Source: JBMNGO01 sp050949885 (lineage in GTDB: Bacteria; Bacillota; Syntrophomonadia; Syntrophomonadales; Syntrophomonadaceae). Taken from it: a stretch of DNA of 64,000 nucleotides. The first letter of the stretch is position 1; each line of letters begins with the position of its first letter. The stretch is from positions 161,036 to 225,035 of the forward strand of contig JBMNGO010000007.1 of NCBI GenBank assembly GCA_050949885.1, given 5' to 3'. The position numbers were made by a program, and so were the translations under genes. Of this stretch, positions 34,625 through 43,666 are shown in pieces. The notes below the pieces were generated by a model, which did not search any database, was not told the origin of the DNA, and was given only the letters and a program-made list of their open reading frames with translations.

Positions 34625-35137
34625 ATGAAAAGATTTGTGTCCGTAACTCTCACCTTTGTATGGCTATTGGTCATCCTCTACGTTTCGTGGCAGCCATCCA
34701 GCCAGCAGGATCTGAAGCCGGTGATTATGCGGCAGGAAAAACTCCTGGAACTCATCAAAGATTTTCCGCCCATACAATTTCACTACCACAACAGGCTAAT
34801 CCACAGTCACGAGAATACAGTAGGTTTTGTTCATTTTATGCTCCGAAAAACCGGGCATTTCACCGCCTATGCCATCCTGGGGACATTGATGATTATTTCC
34901 ACTGGGGGTTTCAAAAACCTAAAATTTCGACGCTGGATGACGATAGGTATAGTAGTGTACCTGGTGGCTCTGGCAGATGAATACAACCAGCTGTCCATTC
35001 CGGACCGCACCGGGTGCTGGGCTGACACCTTAATCGACCTGTCCGGATATGTAATGGTCAGCCTGGGTCTGGTATTCTGTATCAAAATAAAAAATAGTTT
35101 TTGCCATATCTGTCAGCTCATATCTGGTATACAATAA
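34625..35137 (+). CDS. VanZ-family membrane protein
   Basis: The 170-residue protein has about four membrane segments and the VanZ signature RKTGHFTAYAILG followed by DEYNQLSIPDRTGCWAD. VanZ homologues are common at the edge of polysaccharide loci and in envelope stress responses; their biochemical role is not settled. GGAAAGG precedes the ATG. The cpsB-like gene starts 28 bases after its stop codon, so it may be the first gene of the exopolysaccharide operon. Confidence 0.88.
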   Translation: MKRFVSVTLTFVWLLVILYVSWQPSSQQDLKPVIMRQEKLLELIKDFPPIQFHYHNRLIHSHENTVGFVHFMLRKTGHFTAYAILGTLMIISTGGFKNLKFRRWMTIGIVVYLVALADEYNQLSIPDRTGCWADTLIDLSGYVMVSLGLVFCIKIKNSFCHICQLISGIQ

Positions 35138-35165
35138 TAAAGATGAGACAATCAGGAGGACAACT

Positions 35166-35960
35166 GTGATCGATTTACATACACACATACTTCCGGGCTT
35201 GGACGATGGGGCCGCTGATCTGGAAGAAGCCCTGGCTATGGCGCAAGTCGCTGCCCAGGAAGGGATTACCTCGGTGGTGGCTACCCCCCATATAGTCACC
35301 GGATTATATAACCACAACCGCCTATCAATCCTTGCTGCCGTCCAGCAACTCAACGAAGAGATTACCCAAAGGAAAATTGGAGTAAAAGTCCTGCCAGGAG
35401 CTGAGGTCCACCTGGAGGCAGATATTGCGGAACGGCTGGCCAGGGGGGAGTTGCTGTGCATAAATGACAATAACAAGTACCTGTTATTGGAACTGCCAAC
35501 TGCATTCGTACCGGGTTATACAGAAACCCTAATATATAAAATACAGCTCCAGGGGATTGTCCCTATAATTGCCCATCCCGAAAGAAACACCGGGATTCTC
35601 AGCAATCTTTCCCTGCTCAAGAAACTGGTAGCTCGAGGCACCCTGACTCAAATCACTGCCGGGTCCATAACCGGCCGGTTTGGCCTTGACGCCTGCAAAA
35701 CTGCCTTTTATCTGCTGGAAGAAGGCATGGGGCACCTGATTGCCTCTGATGCCCATTCTGCCCAGAGGCGCAAACCCGGGATAAACGATGCCTATCAGGT
35801 GGTAGAAAAAAAACTGGGAAAAGAGCTGGCCCAAACCACTGCCATAGTCAATCCGGCTAAAATTATCAGGGGAGAACCGGTGGACCTTCCTCGCCTGGAA
35901 AAAGCCAAAAAAACTTGGAAAACAGCCTTTAACGCTATTTTGTCTAATTTTAAACTATGA
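35166..35960 (+). CDS. cpsB: CpsB/YwqE-type tyrosine-protein phosphatase
   Basis: The 264-residue PHP-fold phosphatase has the metal-binding motif MIDLHTHILPGLDDGA at the N-terminus, ATPHI near 42, EVHLEAD, AHPER and the late SDAHS motif. It should dephosphorylate the tyrosine cluster of the CpsD kinase and so regulate polymer length. The start codon is GTG 35166 after AGGAGGA. It heads the CpsB-Wzz-CpsD set. Confidence 0.93.
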   Translation: MIDLHTHILPGLDDGAADLEEALAMAQVAAQEGITSVVATPHIVTGLYNHNRLSILAAVQQLNEEITQRKIGVKVLPGAEVHLEADIAERLARGELLCINDNNKYLLLELPTAFVPGYTETLIYKIQLQGIVPIIAHPERNTGILSNLSLLKKLVARGTLTQITAGSITGRFGLDACKTAFYLLEEGMGHLIASDAHSAQRRKPGINDAYQVVEKKLGKELAQTTAIVNPAKIIRGEPVDLPRLEKAKKTWKTAFNAILSNFKL

Positions 35961-36106
35961 TTCCTAAATATGGGTGAAAAATTAGGACAATAGCCCTGGA
36001 AATGAAATAAAAGTAAAAAAGAGCAGGATTTCTAGTCGGACTGGCGAATAGAGTTCTATGTTCTAAAATCCCCAACATATTTTCTTTTAGAGAGGAATTC
36101 AAAATT

Positions 36107-37438
36107 TTGAACGAGCAAAAACAGTATTATACAAATGATGAAATGGAAATTGATCTGCGGCAACTCCTGCGAGTATTGAAGAAGTGGTCCAAATTCATTG
36201 CTCTGGGTACCCTGGCTTCGGTACTGGGGGCGGCTATTGTGAGCTGGTTTATATTAACCCCTATTTACCAGTCCAAGGCTCTCCTAATGGTCACCCAGGC
36301 TTCCGATCGGACCCAAAACGTAGTTCGGACCAGTGGTTCCCTGGAAGAGGTGGTAGGCAGTGTTTCCCAGCTCCCCAAATGGAATATGGATACCTACCTA
36401 GGGCAACTAAAGAGTGAAGCCCTGATGAAAAAAGTAATAGAAAAGCTGGGCCTGCAGGAGTACTATACTCCAGGCCGTTTAGCCGCATCCATTAACGCAT
36501 CCATTGTCAAAAACACCAATTTAATAGAAGTAAAAGTATTGAATACCAACCCCCAGGCAGCTGCTGCCATAAATAATGCACTATCCGAGCAGTACCTGAT
36601 CTTTATGACAGAAAAAAACCAGGAGCAGATGAGCCGCTCGGTGGAGTTTTTGGAAGACCAGCGACAAATTACAGAGGAGGAGCTGGAAAAAGCCACCCAA
36701 AAGCTGAAAGAATTCCAGAGCCAGCAGCGGGGGGTAGCCGTCTTAAAGGCTGAATTTGAACGAAAAGCCCAGGATGCAGTTGAATACACCTCACAGCTGA
36801 AAACTGTCCAGGTGGAGATACAGCAATTGGCTTCCCGGGTGGCCAGCCTTGAGAAAGACCTGGACATGACTCCCAGAATGATATCAACCCAGAAATTCAA
36901 CGAGGCTACAGGTACGCTAAATACTATCCAGGAGCCCAACCCGGTCTATACTCTCATTGCCGGGCAGCTGTCCGAACTCAGAGCCAGCCTGGCAGGAAAA
37001 AGGGCAGCAGCGGACTCCCTGCAGATTCTGATAAATTCCATGGGAGCCGAATTGGACAGCCTTAATGCCGAACTGGCCTCCAAACAACTGGAGGAACAGA
37101 AACTGTTGACCGAGGTAAAACGCCTGCAGGATACTGCGGAAGCCCTGGCCCAAAAGCAAATCGAAACCCAAATAGCCAAATCCATAGACTTGGGAGATAC
37201 CAGCGTACTGGTAGTATCAGAAGCATCTATACCTACCAGCCCTATAAAGCCTAACAAAAGACTCAACGTGGCTATTGCTTTTGTTTTGGGTTTGATGGCA
37301 TTTACTCTGATAGCCTTTGTCCTGGAATTCCTGGACAACACCATAAAGACACCTGAGGATATCGAACGCGAGCTGGAGCTGCCGGTTCTGGGCGTAATAC
37401 CATTTATAAATAAGGACAACAAACAGCAGCAATATTAG
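36107..37438 (+). CDS. Wzz/YveK-like chain length determinant and kinase-activating protein
   Basis: The 443-residue protein has an N-terminal membrane segment (about 28-50) and a long periplasm-type coiled-coil domain (about 160-350). A Pro-rich PTSPIKPNKRLN motif then precedes a C-terminal membrane segment (about 385-405) and a short cytoplasmic tail. It regulates polymer length and activates the separate CpsD kinase. The start is TTG 36107 with AGAGGA upstream. Unlike proteobacterial Wzc, the kinase is a separate gene here. Confidence 0.92.
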   Translation: MNEQKQYYTNDEMEIDLRQLLRVLKKWSKFIALGTLASVLGAAIVSWFILTPIYQSKALLMVTQASDRTQNVVRTSGSLEEVVGSVSQLPKWNMDTYLGQLKSEALMKKVIEKLGLQEYYTPGRLAASINASIVKNTNLIEVKVLNTNPQAAAAINNALSEQYLIFMTEKNQEQMSRSVEFLEDQRQITEEELEKATQKLKEFQSQQRGVAVLKAEFERKAQDAVEYTSQLKTVQVEIQQLASRVASLEKDLDMTPRMISTQKFNEATGTLNTIQEPNPVYTLIAGQLSELRASLAGKRAAADSLQILINSMGAELDSLNAELASKQLEEQKLLTEVKRLQDTAEALAQKQIETQIAKSIDLGDTSVLVVSEASIPTSPIKPNKRLNVAIAFVLGLMAFTLIAFVLEFLDNTIKTPEDIERELELPVLGVIPFINKDNKQQQY

Positions 37439-37449
37439 GAGGAAATAGA

Positions 37450-38148
37450 ATGGCCAGGAATGGACAGAGAGAATATGAACTAATTGCCCATGAGCACCCC
37501 AAGTCACCCGTTGCCGAGGCTTACCGGATGGTACGCACCAACCTGGGGTTTTCCTCCCTGGACAGGCCCTGCCGTTCCATTATGGTAACCAGTGCCAATC
37601 CCCAGGACGGGAAATCTCAGACAGCCGCCAACCTGGCTGTGGTGATGGCTCAGGCCGGCCACAAAGTGATTGTAGTGGATTGTGACCTGAGAAAGCCTGC
37701 CCAACACAAAATATTCGAATTGGAGAACCGCCAGGGTATTACCAACTGGCTCACCGAGAAACGGGAACTGGAGGAAGTGGTGAAAAGGACCGATATTGAT
37801 AACCTGTCCGTACTGACCAGCGGACCTATACCTCCCAACCCGGCAGAAATCCTCAATGCCGAGCGTACCCGTTCTCTATGGCCGCAGCTCCTGGAGCAAT
37901 ATGACTATGTATTAGTTGACTCGCCGCCGCTTTTAGCAGTAACTGATGCAGCCGTCCTTTCTACCCAAGTGGATGGCGTCCTGATGGTAGTTAGCTCCCA
38001 GGTCACCAAGAAAGAGATGGCTAAGGAAGCCAAAGAACAGCTAGTAAAGGCTAACGCCAGAATTATTGGGGTTATTTTAAACCAGGTAAAACTGAGCAAG
38101 CAGGATTACCAGTATTACTACTATTATTACAGTGAGAAAGCTGAATGA
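37450..38148 (+). CDS. cpsD: CpsD/YwqD bacterial tyrosine kinase
   Basis: The 232-residue BY-kinase has the Walker A segment SANPQDGKSQ (about 48-57), Walker A' VIVVDCDLRKP (about 73-83) and a Tyr-rich tail (YQYYYYYYSEK) for autophosphorylation. AGGAGG precedes the ATG 11 bases after the Wzz-like gene. The six consecutive Tyr are an extreme version of the family's Tyr cluster. It is the target of the CpsB phosphatase. Confidence 0.94.
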   Translation: MARNGQREYELIAHEHPKSPVAEAYRMVRTNLGFSSLDRPCRSIMVTSANPQDGKSQTAANLAVVMAQAGHKVIVVDCDLRKPAQHKIFELENRQGITNWLTEKRELEEVVKRTDIDNLSVLTSGPIPPNPAEILNAERTRSLWPQLLEQYDYVLVDSPPLLAVTDAAVLSTQVDGVLMVVSSQVTKKEMAKEAKEQLVKANARIIGVILNQVKLSKQDYQYYYYYYSEKAE

Positions 38149-38271
38149 TATAAAAATTACTGTAATAAATTGACAAAAAGAAGGAGTTGGAGGCAAAAAA
38201 TAGAATTACTAGTTTAATAGGCCTTTTGTAGTAGGACTATGTTCCTGATTAAATATGGGGTGGGCAATAAA

Positions 38272-40116
38272 ATGAATATAAAGATGCACAAGACGCTGCG
38301 GTTATTCATGATGATAATTATTGATGCAATTCTGGTAAACCTTGGTGTATACATTGCTCTTCATCTCCGCTTTGACGGCAATATTCCGGCTGCTCGCTGG
38401 GAAACCTACTATACCTTGGCACCAATTATTACCCTAGTATTTCTTATAACTTTCATGGTTCTAAAACTCTACAGCCGGATCTGGGAGTATGCCAGTATCA
38501 GAGAAATGCTGGCAATTATCAGCGCCTGCACTATAGGTACCGCAGTCATTTTCCTTATATCATATTTACCCCTTGTTGATCACTTGCCCCGAAGTGTCTA
38601 TATTATTTCCTGGTGCCTGATAGGCGGCTTGATTGGTCTTTCCCGCCTATCCTGGAGGCTTTTCCGTTACTTTTTCATAAAAGGCAATCCCGAGCCCAGG
38701 AATGTTTTGATTATTGGTGCAGGTGATGCCGGATTTATACTGGCCAGGGAGATCAAGCACAACCCCCAGCTCAATCTTAGAGTAGCGGCCTTCGTTGATG
38801 ATGACATAACCAAACACGGCAGAATACTATACGGAGCCCGGGTAGAAGGAGACCGGGATCAAATACCCCACCTGGCTGAGAAATACGCCATTGCGGAAAT
38901 AATCATTGCCATGCCTTCGGCTTGCGGCGAGACCATCCGTTCCATTATGTACCTGGCCAACCAGACCCGGGCCCAGGTGCGCATCCTGCCCGGAATTTAC
39001 CAGAGTACGGCCGGGGACCTGTTTTTCAACCTAAGAGAAATCCAGATGGAAGACCTGCTAAAGCGAGAACCGGTAAAACTCAACTATGAGGAAATGAGCA
39101 ATTACATAGCCGGTCGCACCGTCCTTATCACCGGAGCCGGGGGGTCTATTGGATCAGAGCTATGCCGGCAGATCATGGACCTGTCTCCTGCCCGCATGAT
39201 ATTGGTGGAATGCAGTGAAAACAACCTTTTTGATATTGAAAACGAACTGTTGGATCTTAACAAGGGACCGGAAATTTGTCCGGAATTGATAGATGTAAGG
39301 CGTAAAGCTGCCTTGGAGAAGGTATTCTTTAAACATCACCCCCAGGTAGTTTTCCATGCTGCTGCCTACAAGCATGTTCCCATGATGGAGAGGCATCCGG
39401 AAGAAGCTTTTTATAACAATGTATTAGGCACCCGCAACATGGCAGTGCTATCCGACCAGTACGGAGTCGAAACCTTCATATTCATCTCTACTGATAAAGC
39501 TGTGAATCCCACCAGCGTAATGGGGGCCAGCAAAAGGCTGGCGGAAATGATTATCCGGGATGTAAACCATCACAGCAAAACCAATTTCGCTGCCGTCAGA
39601 TTCGGCAATGTACTGGGCAGCCGGGGCAGCGTCATTCCCACATTTATCAAACAAATCGAACAGGGCGGCCCCGTAACAGTCACCCACCCGGAAATGAAAC
39701 GCTATTTTATGACCATACCCGAAGCAGTCCAACTGGTCATTCAGGCCGGCGCCATGGCAAAGGGCGGGGAAATATTTGTCCTGGATATGGGCAAGCCGGT
39801 AAAAATAGTTGACCTGGCCAAAGACCTGATCCGCTTGGCCGGATATGAACCAGGTGTTGATATTGAAATAAAATATACCGGCATCAGGCCTGGGGAAAAA
39901 CTCTATGAAGAGCTGTTTACCAATAAAGAACAGATGGTTTCCACCAAACATGAGCGCATTTTCATATCCAATGACGAACTGGAAGAAAAGTACAACAACA
40001 TAGAAAAAACCATATTAACCTTTGCCCAAGTAGGCCGTACCAACAACAAAGATGTGGTGGAAATGATTTCCAAGCTAGTGCCGGAGTACCGCCCGAGAAG
40101 GGAAAAGCTGGGATAG
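38272..40116 (+). CDS. capD: CapD/PglF-type UDP-sugar 4,6-dehydratase (polysaccharide biosynthesis protein)
   Basis: The protein is 614 residues from ATG 38272; ATG 38239 is also in frame and neither site is strong. About four membrane segments form the N-terminal 120 residues. A CoA-binding-like Rossmann domain (IIGAGDAGFI) follows, then the SDR domain with GAGGSIGSE and STDKAVNPTSVMGASK. Met replaces the usual catalytic Tyr, as in the large FlaA1/WbpM/PglF enzymes. It should convert UDP-GlcNAc to the 4-keto-6-deoxy sugar. Confidence 0.93.
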   Translation: MNIKMHKTLRLFMMIIIDAILVNLGVYIALHLRFDGNIPAARWETYYTLAPIITLVFLITFMVLKLYSRIWEYASIREMLAIISACTIGTAVIFLISYLPLVDHLPRSVYIISWCLIGGLIGLSRLSWRLFRYFFIKGNPEPRNVLIIGAGDAGFILAREIKHNPQLNLRVAAFVDDDITKHGRILYGARVEGDRDQIPHLAEKYAIAEIIIAMPSACGETIRSIMYLANQTRAQVRILPGIYQSTAGDLFFNLREIQMEDLLKREPVKLNYEEMSNYIAGRTVLITGAGGSIGSELCRQIMDLSPARMILVECSENNLFDIENELLDLNKGPEICPELIDVRRKAALEKVFFKHHPQVVFHAAAYKHVPMMERHPEEAFYNNVLGTRNMAVLSDQYGVETFIFISTDKAVNPTSVMGASKRLAEMIIRDVNHHSKTNFAAVRFGNVLGSRGSVIPTFIKQIEQGGPVTVTHPEMKRYFMTIPEAVQLVIQAGAMAKGGEIFVLDMGKPVKIVDLAKDLIRLAGYEPGVDIEIKYTGIRPGEKLYEELFTNKEQMVSTKHERIFISNDELEEKYNNIEKTILTFAQVGRTNNKDVVEMISKLVPEYRPRREKLG

Positions 40117-40274
40117 TAACTCTATAATGAACGTCCCAGTCTATTATTATTTTGGGTTGGGATAGTTGACATTAATCAACAAAACACCACTGATTCTATC
40201 TCACCAAGGAGGATAGTTTAATTTTGTAACATTAACTAAATAAGGTTTGAATAAGCAGTAGTAGGTTAAGCAAG

Positions 40275-40631
40275 GTGAATAAAAGGAAAAGAAGAAAAAA
40301 TTATAATAAAGGCTTTACTTTAGTAGAACTTTTGGTAGTGATGGCTATTTTAGCTATATTGGCCTCAATAGCAGTTCCTATGTATGCTGGTTATCTAGAA
40401 AGAGCAGTTGAGGAAGTTTGTAATATTAATTGCTTGCAGGTGGAACGAATGTATAATGTTTATTTGCTGATGGAAAACAAAGAAGATACTAAAAATGTAT
40501 TTGATGAATTTATGGATAACTATTTAGAAACCATATGTCCGGATAATGGTGAAATTGTGTATATGCATGGCTCAGTCAGATGTCTTTTACATTCCGAAAA
40601 TGAAGCTGATGGAAGTGTTCCTTTTTTGTAG
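40275..40631 (+). CDS. Type IV prepilin-like protein
   Basis: The 118-residue protein has a short basic leader ending in Gly, then FTLVELLVVMAILAILASIA, the class III prepilin signal with Glu at position 5 of the mature form. The soluble part is short and has four Cys residues. The start is GTG 40275. No pilus assembly genes or prepilin peptidase are in the window, so it is an orphan pilin or pseudopilin inside a polysaccharide locus. It lies at the left edge of an AT-rich patch. Confidence 0.8.
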   Translation: MNKRKRRKNYNKGFTLVELLVVMAILAILASIAVPMYAGYLERAVEEVCNINCLQVERMYNVYLLMENKEDTKNVFDEFMDNYLETICPDNGEIVYMHGSVRCLLHSENEADGSVPFL

Positions 40632-40759
40632 ATGGTGGGATTGAACTACCTGAATTTAGATATTGATAGAACAATCATAGGATAGGAAACAAGACTTGTG
40701 GAGGAGCATATGTTCTTGCACAATATGTTGCGTAAATGAGAATGATTTACCATGAAAAA

Positions 40760-40844
40760 TTAAGCCGTGAGTATGGTCTATGGCTTTAGACCACAATATG
40801 TAGCATAAAACTGAAAGAAAATAAAAATTTTATGCAAGATGTAG
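40760..40844. repeat. Structured direct repeat, copy A (85 bp)
   Basis: This copy is nearly identical to 42457-42541. It holds two potential hairpins: GGTCT/AGACC and GCATAAAA/TTTTATGC. The variable bases fall in the loop of the first hairpin, while GGTC/GACC is kept. The rest of the 40.63-41.14 kb gap has a short tandem GAGCAAAAT repeat and the GGGGAC repeat at 40991, but no gene. Confidence 0.75.
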
Positions 40845-40990
40845 GCTCAACAATTGAATTTTCCGGTGAGTCGGGGACCCTTGAAATAAGTTACCTTTTA
40901 TAAGTGAATTTTAAAAAAGTTCAGTATGAGCAAAATGAGCAAAATTTGCCTACACTGCCGGTACCGTGACAACCTGTAGCCAGGAGGGGC

Positions 40991-41040
40991 ATGTTGGGGG
41001 ACGTTTCGTTTGCCACATTGAATTAATTGAAATTTTGACT
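40991..41040. repeat. GGGGAC-type repeat, copy 1
   Basis: CATGTTGGGGGACGTTTCGT and the following GCCACATTGAATTA match the block at 41713 with scattered differences over about 50 bases. The two copies flank the toxin-antitoxin pair in the same orientation. Confidence 0.6.
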
Positions 41041-41153
41041 GATGAAGCTTCGACAGCGTATTATTATGAAAAAACATTAATGCATTTATTCGTTTATTGA
41101 ATCCAATGCGTATGATATGATATGAATAAAAAACTATTTAATTGGTGGTGAAT

Positions 41154-41423
41154 ATGATGGGAAAGATCCTATCGTCGGAAGAGCTTATGAAATACATTTT
41201 TAATATGGATAGCGAAAATTCAGTTTTTCAGTTTTCTATTCCAGGAAAAGGTAAGTTTACTCTTGTTTTGCAAGAAGAAGATGTGCAATCAATAAAAGCC
41301 GATGCCGAGTCAAATCCAAATCTTAATCACATGTTCAAGAAAAGTGAAGAGCAGTACAAGAAAGGATTTGGAATAACTACCTCCGAGCTTTTAAAATCAC
41401 TTTCAGAAAAGGATTTTATGTGA
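41154..41423 (+). CDS. Putative antitoxin of a RelE/ParE-type module
   Basis: The 89-residue acidic protein lies directly before a RelE/ParE-like toxin gene and overlaps it by one base or more. It has no recognised DNA-binding motif. Its C-terminal half is charged and helical (KKSEEQYKKGFGITTSELLKSL is the likely toxin-binding part). ATG 41154 is chosen after GGTGGTGA; TTG 41142 is also in frame. The identification rests mainly on gene order and size. Confidence 0.65.
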   Translation: MMGKILSSEELMKYIFNMDSENSVFQFSIPGKGKFTLVLQEEDVQSIKADAESNPNLNHMFKKSEEQYKKGFGITTSELLKSLSEKDFM

Positions 41424-41707
41424 TGAACTCCCGTAATGTAATATGGACCCCTGTTGTAAGAGAAAAACTTATTGAATTTAGAAATGAAAGATTTACTCCA
41501 GAAGAAACTTTGAATTATATTTCTCAGATTATTATAGAAACGGAGGAATTCTTAAGAAATCCGGTTATTGGTAAGACATATACAGAAGAGTTTGGAAGAT
41601 ATAAAGGTATATCACGGATTATAATTAGAAAGTTTAAGATTTACTATAAACAGATTTATAATGATATTGTTATCATTGGGTTATTATTCCCGGGAGAAAA
41701 TAAATAG
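41423..41707 (+). CDS. RelE/ParE-family toxin
   Basis: The 94-residue basic protein shows the family pattern: an N-terminal strand VIWTPVVREKL, a helical pair, LRNPVIGKTY, YKGISRIIIRKFKIYYKQ and a last strand DIVIIGLLF. It would be an mRNA interferase or a gyrase-type inhibitor. GTG 41420 is an alternative start. The stop codon of the antitoxin overlaps its ATG. The module is flanked by two GGGGAC-type repeats. Confidence 0.75.
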   Translation: MNSRNVIWTPVVREKLIEFRNERFTPEETLNYISQIIIETEEFLRNPVIGKTYTEEFGRYKGISRIIIRKFKIYYKQIYNDIVIIGLLFPGENK

Positions 41708-41712
41708 TGCGG

Positions 41713-41762
41713 CATGAAAGGGGACGTTACGTGCGTCACATTGAATTAGTAGACTTGATTTT
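41713..41762. repeat. GGGGAC-type repeat, copy 2
   Basis: CATGAAAGGGGACGTTACGT followed by GCGTCACATTGAATTA is the second copy of the block at 40991, placed just after the toxin stop codon. Confidence 0.6.
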
Positions 41763-41830
41763 GTTATTTAACCTATAGTTTGGGCAAGCAGGAATTCCTT
41801 AAAGGAATATGCGGTATAGGAGAAAAGACA

Positions 41831-42256
41831 ATGTTAAGCAATTTAATTGATTACATTCCCCTATTAATTACATTAATAACAATAATCACTGGTTTTATTA
41901 CTTGGGGATTAAATGAACGAAGTAAAAGGAAACAAGAAGGCTACAAAAGGAAAGAAGAACATTATACTGAATTAATTAAAAGCTTAAAGGGGTTCTATGT
42001 TAATTCAAATAACAAGGATTTAAAAGAGGTCTTCTTGGAACAAGTAAATTTATGTTGGATGTATTGTCCAGATGATGTAGTAATAAAGATATATGATTTT
42101 TTGGAAGCAGTTAATACAAATTCAAATGCTACTGACGAGCAAAAAGATAAAGCACTTGGCGAAGTTATGGTAGCTATTAGAAATGATTTATTAAAGGATA
42201 CAAAATTAAAAAATAAATTAACTTATCATAATTTTAGGATCTATTCAGCTAATTAA
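41831..42256 (+). CDS. Hypothetical membrane protein
   Basis: The 141-residue protein has one N-terminal membrane segment (about 5-27, PLLITLITIITGFITWG) and a cytoplasmic helical domain. AGGAGA lies before ATG 41831; the frame is open from 41780. Codon use is AT-rich like the rest of the patch. The layout (single membrane helix, then a helical domain) resembles the gene at 42901. No function is recognised. Small membrane proteins of this kind occur in accessory or defence patches, but nothing here proves such a role. Confidence 0.65.
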   Translation: MLSNLIDYIPLLITLITIITGFITWGLNERSKRKQEGYKRKEEHYTELIKSLKGFYVNSNNKDLKEVFLEQVNLCWMYCPDDVVIKIYDFLEAVNTNSNATDEQKDKALGEVMVAIRNDLLKDTKLKNKLTYHNFRIYSAN

Positions 42257-42456
42257 TTTGATTTGCCTCGGTAAAATTGATGACAGTCTTTATTTACTTT
42301 GAGCCCATGAACCTGGGAGACGTAGCAAAAATCCTTAAAAATAAAATTTGACCATAAAACTACACGTAATTAATACAATGACGAAATCAATATATTGTAG
42401 GGAATACATGTTGATATACAATATACGGTATAAATGGAAGTAAATGGTACCTAAAA

Positions 42457-42541
42457 TTAAGCCGTGAGTATGGTCTATGGATACCGACCACAATATGTAG
42501 CATAAAACTGAAAGAAAATAAAAATTTTATGCAAGATGTAG
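42457..42541. repeat. Structured direct repeat, copy B (85 bp)
   Basis: This copy is the same length as copy A, with differences confined mainly to about nine bases in the loop of the first hairpin (GGTC and GACC kept). The 42.26-42.90 kb gap holds this copy, copy C, and otherwise AT-rich sequence without a credible gene. Confidence 0.75.
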
Positions 42542-42661
42542 TAAAACAATAAATTAATCGACGTGATTATGTGTAAGGGATAAGCAAAACACAAGATGTA
42601 GCAGAAGGCAAAAACGGGTTATGCAAGATACTGCATAATTTGACAAAATATGACAAAAAAA

Positions 42662-42720
42662 TTTAGCCGTGAGTATGGGTATGGATAGATACTGATGTAG
42701 CATAAAATCTGAAAGTAATA
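42662..42720. repeat. Structured direct repeat, copy C (partial)
   Basis: TTTAGCCGTGAGTATGGGTA begins the match and GATGTAGCATAAAATCTGAA continues it with a deletion between. It is a shorter, degenerate copy of A and B. Confidence 0.6.
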
Positions 42721-42900
42721 CAATTGAACACAATATATAGTATATGTGGAAGGGAACTATACAGATGACAAAGCAAATAAATATCAGATTTGCAAATTTG
42801 CAAATGATAAAAGCATTTAGCCTAGTATAAGTGGATCTTGAACAGAATAGAAGCATAAGAATCTTCCGTCCATGGCATTGAAATGTGAGGATGTATACAT

Positions 42901-43617
42901 ATGAAAAGGAATATTCTGTATATCATCATACTAGCTGTTTTCATAAGCGTGCTATTACAGTTACTTGTCTTTAATGGGTTTGATAAAGAAGTTTTTGAGG
43001 CTTTAAATATAAATTTTTTAGCAGGAGTAATTGGTGTTGTTTTAACCTATCTAATCATTGATAGGCTCTTAGAAAAATATGAAGAGAGAAGAAAAACAAC
43101 ATTTATAAATGAGTCCATTGCAAATGAGTATAAATCTTTACTTAGCAAGATAAGTCAATATTACATTACTTATGTTACCAAAAGCCCACCTCAAACAACA
43201 AAAGATCAAGACTCATTTGAAAAAGTGATTTCAAATTTGATTAATAATCTTGATAAACATGTTGATGGTGATTTTTTGAGGAAAAACATAACTGTAATAC
43301 AACCTAAGTTAAAAAATGGCTGGATTGAACCTGAAGAAAAGAAATACGAATACCAGGAATTTTGTGAGCTTACAAAACAAAATATCAGAAGATCTATTGA
43401 CGAATTTTTTATCAAATACAATTCATTAGTTCCTGAAGAAGTGATAGTTAATTTGTCTAATATAAACAATTGCTTTATGCAACCAATTTTCACAACCGGG
43501 TTAGAGCATGGAATTAGAATAGATATTTCTAATGCTCAGTTCAATCCCGAAGATTATAAAAAATCAATCAATGAAATTGGGCACTATATTGTGAAACTGT
43601 ATGAATACAGTTCATAG
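42901..43617 (+). CDS. Hypothetical membrane protein
   Basis: The 238-residue protein has two N-terminal hydrophobic segments (about 5-25 and 37-53) and a long cytoplasmic, charged helical domain of about 180 residues. I recognise no family. It sits at the right edge of the AT-rich accessory patch, just before the sugar transferase, with repeat copy C upstream. A GAGGATG segment precedes the ATG. Confidence 0.7.
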   Translation: MKRNILYIIILAVFISVLLQLLVFNGFDKEVFEALNINFLAGVIGVVLTYLIIDRLLEKYEERRKTTFINESIANEYKSLLSKISQYYITYVTKSPPQTTKDQDSFEKVISNLINNLDKHVDGDFLRKNITVIQPKLKNGWIEPEEKKYEYQEFCELTKQNIRRSIDEFFIKYNSLVPEEVIVNLSNINNCFMQPIFTTGLEHGIRIDISNAQFNPEDYKKSINEIGHYIVKLYEYSS

Positions 43618-43666
43618 TTAGCAGCAGCACTTATACAAATAAACAAGAAGCAGGAGAAAACATATC

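Noticed and set aside
42554..42856. Minus-strand Cys- and Phe-rich frame in the AT-rich gap
   Set aside because: It overlaps repeat copy C and looks like translated AT-rich noise, with no ribosome binding site.
40632..42900. Integron-type attC sites or a CRISPR array for the repeats at 40760, 42457 and 42662
   Set aside because: Copies are too few and unevenly spaced for CRISPR. No integrase gene or attC core sites are visible. They are kept as structured repeats.
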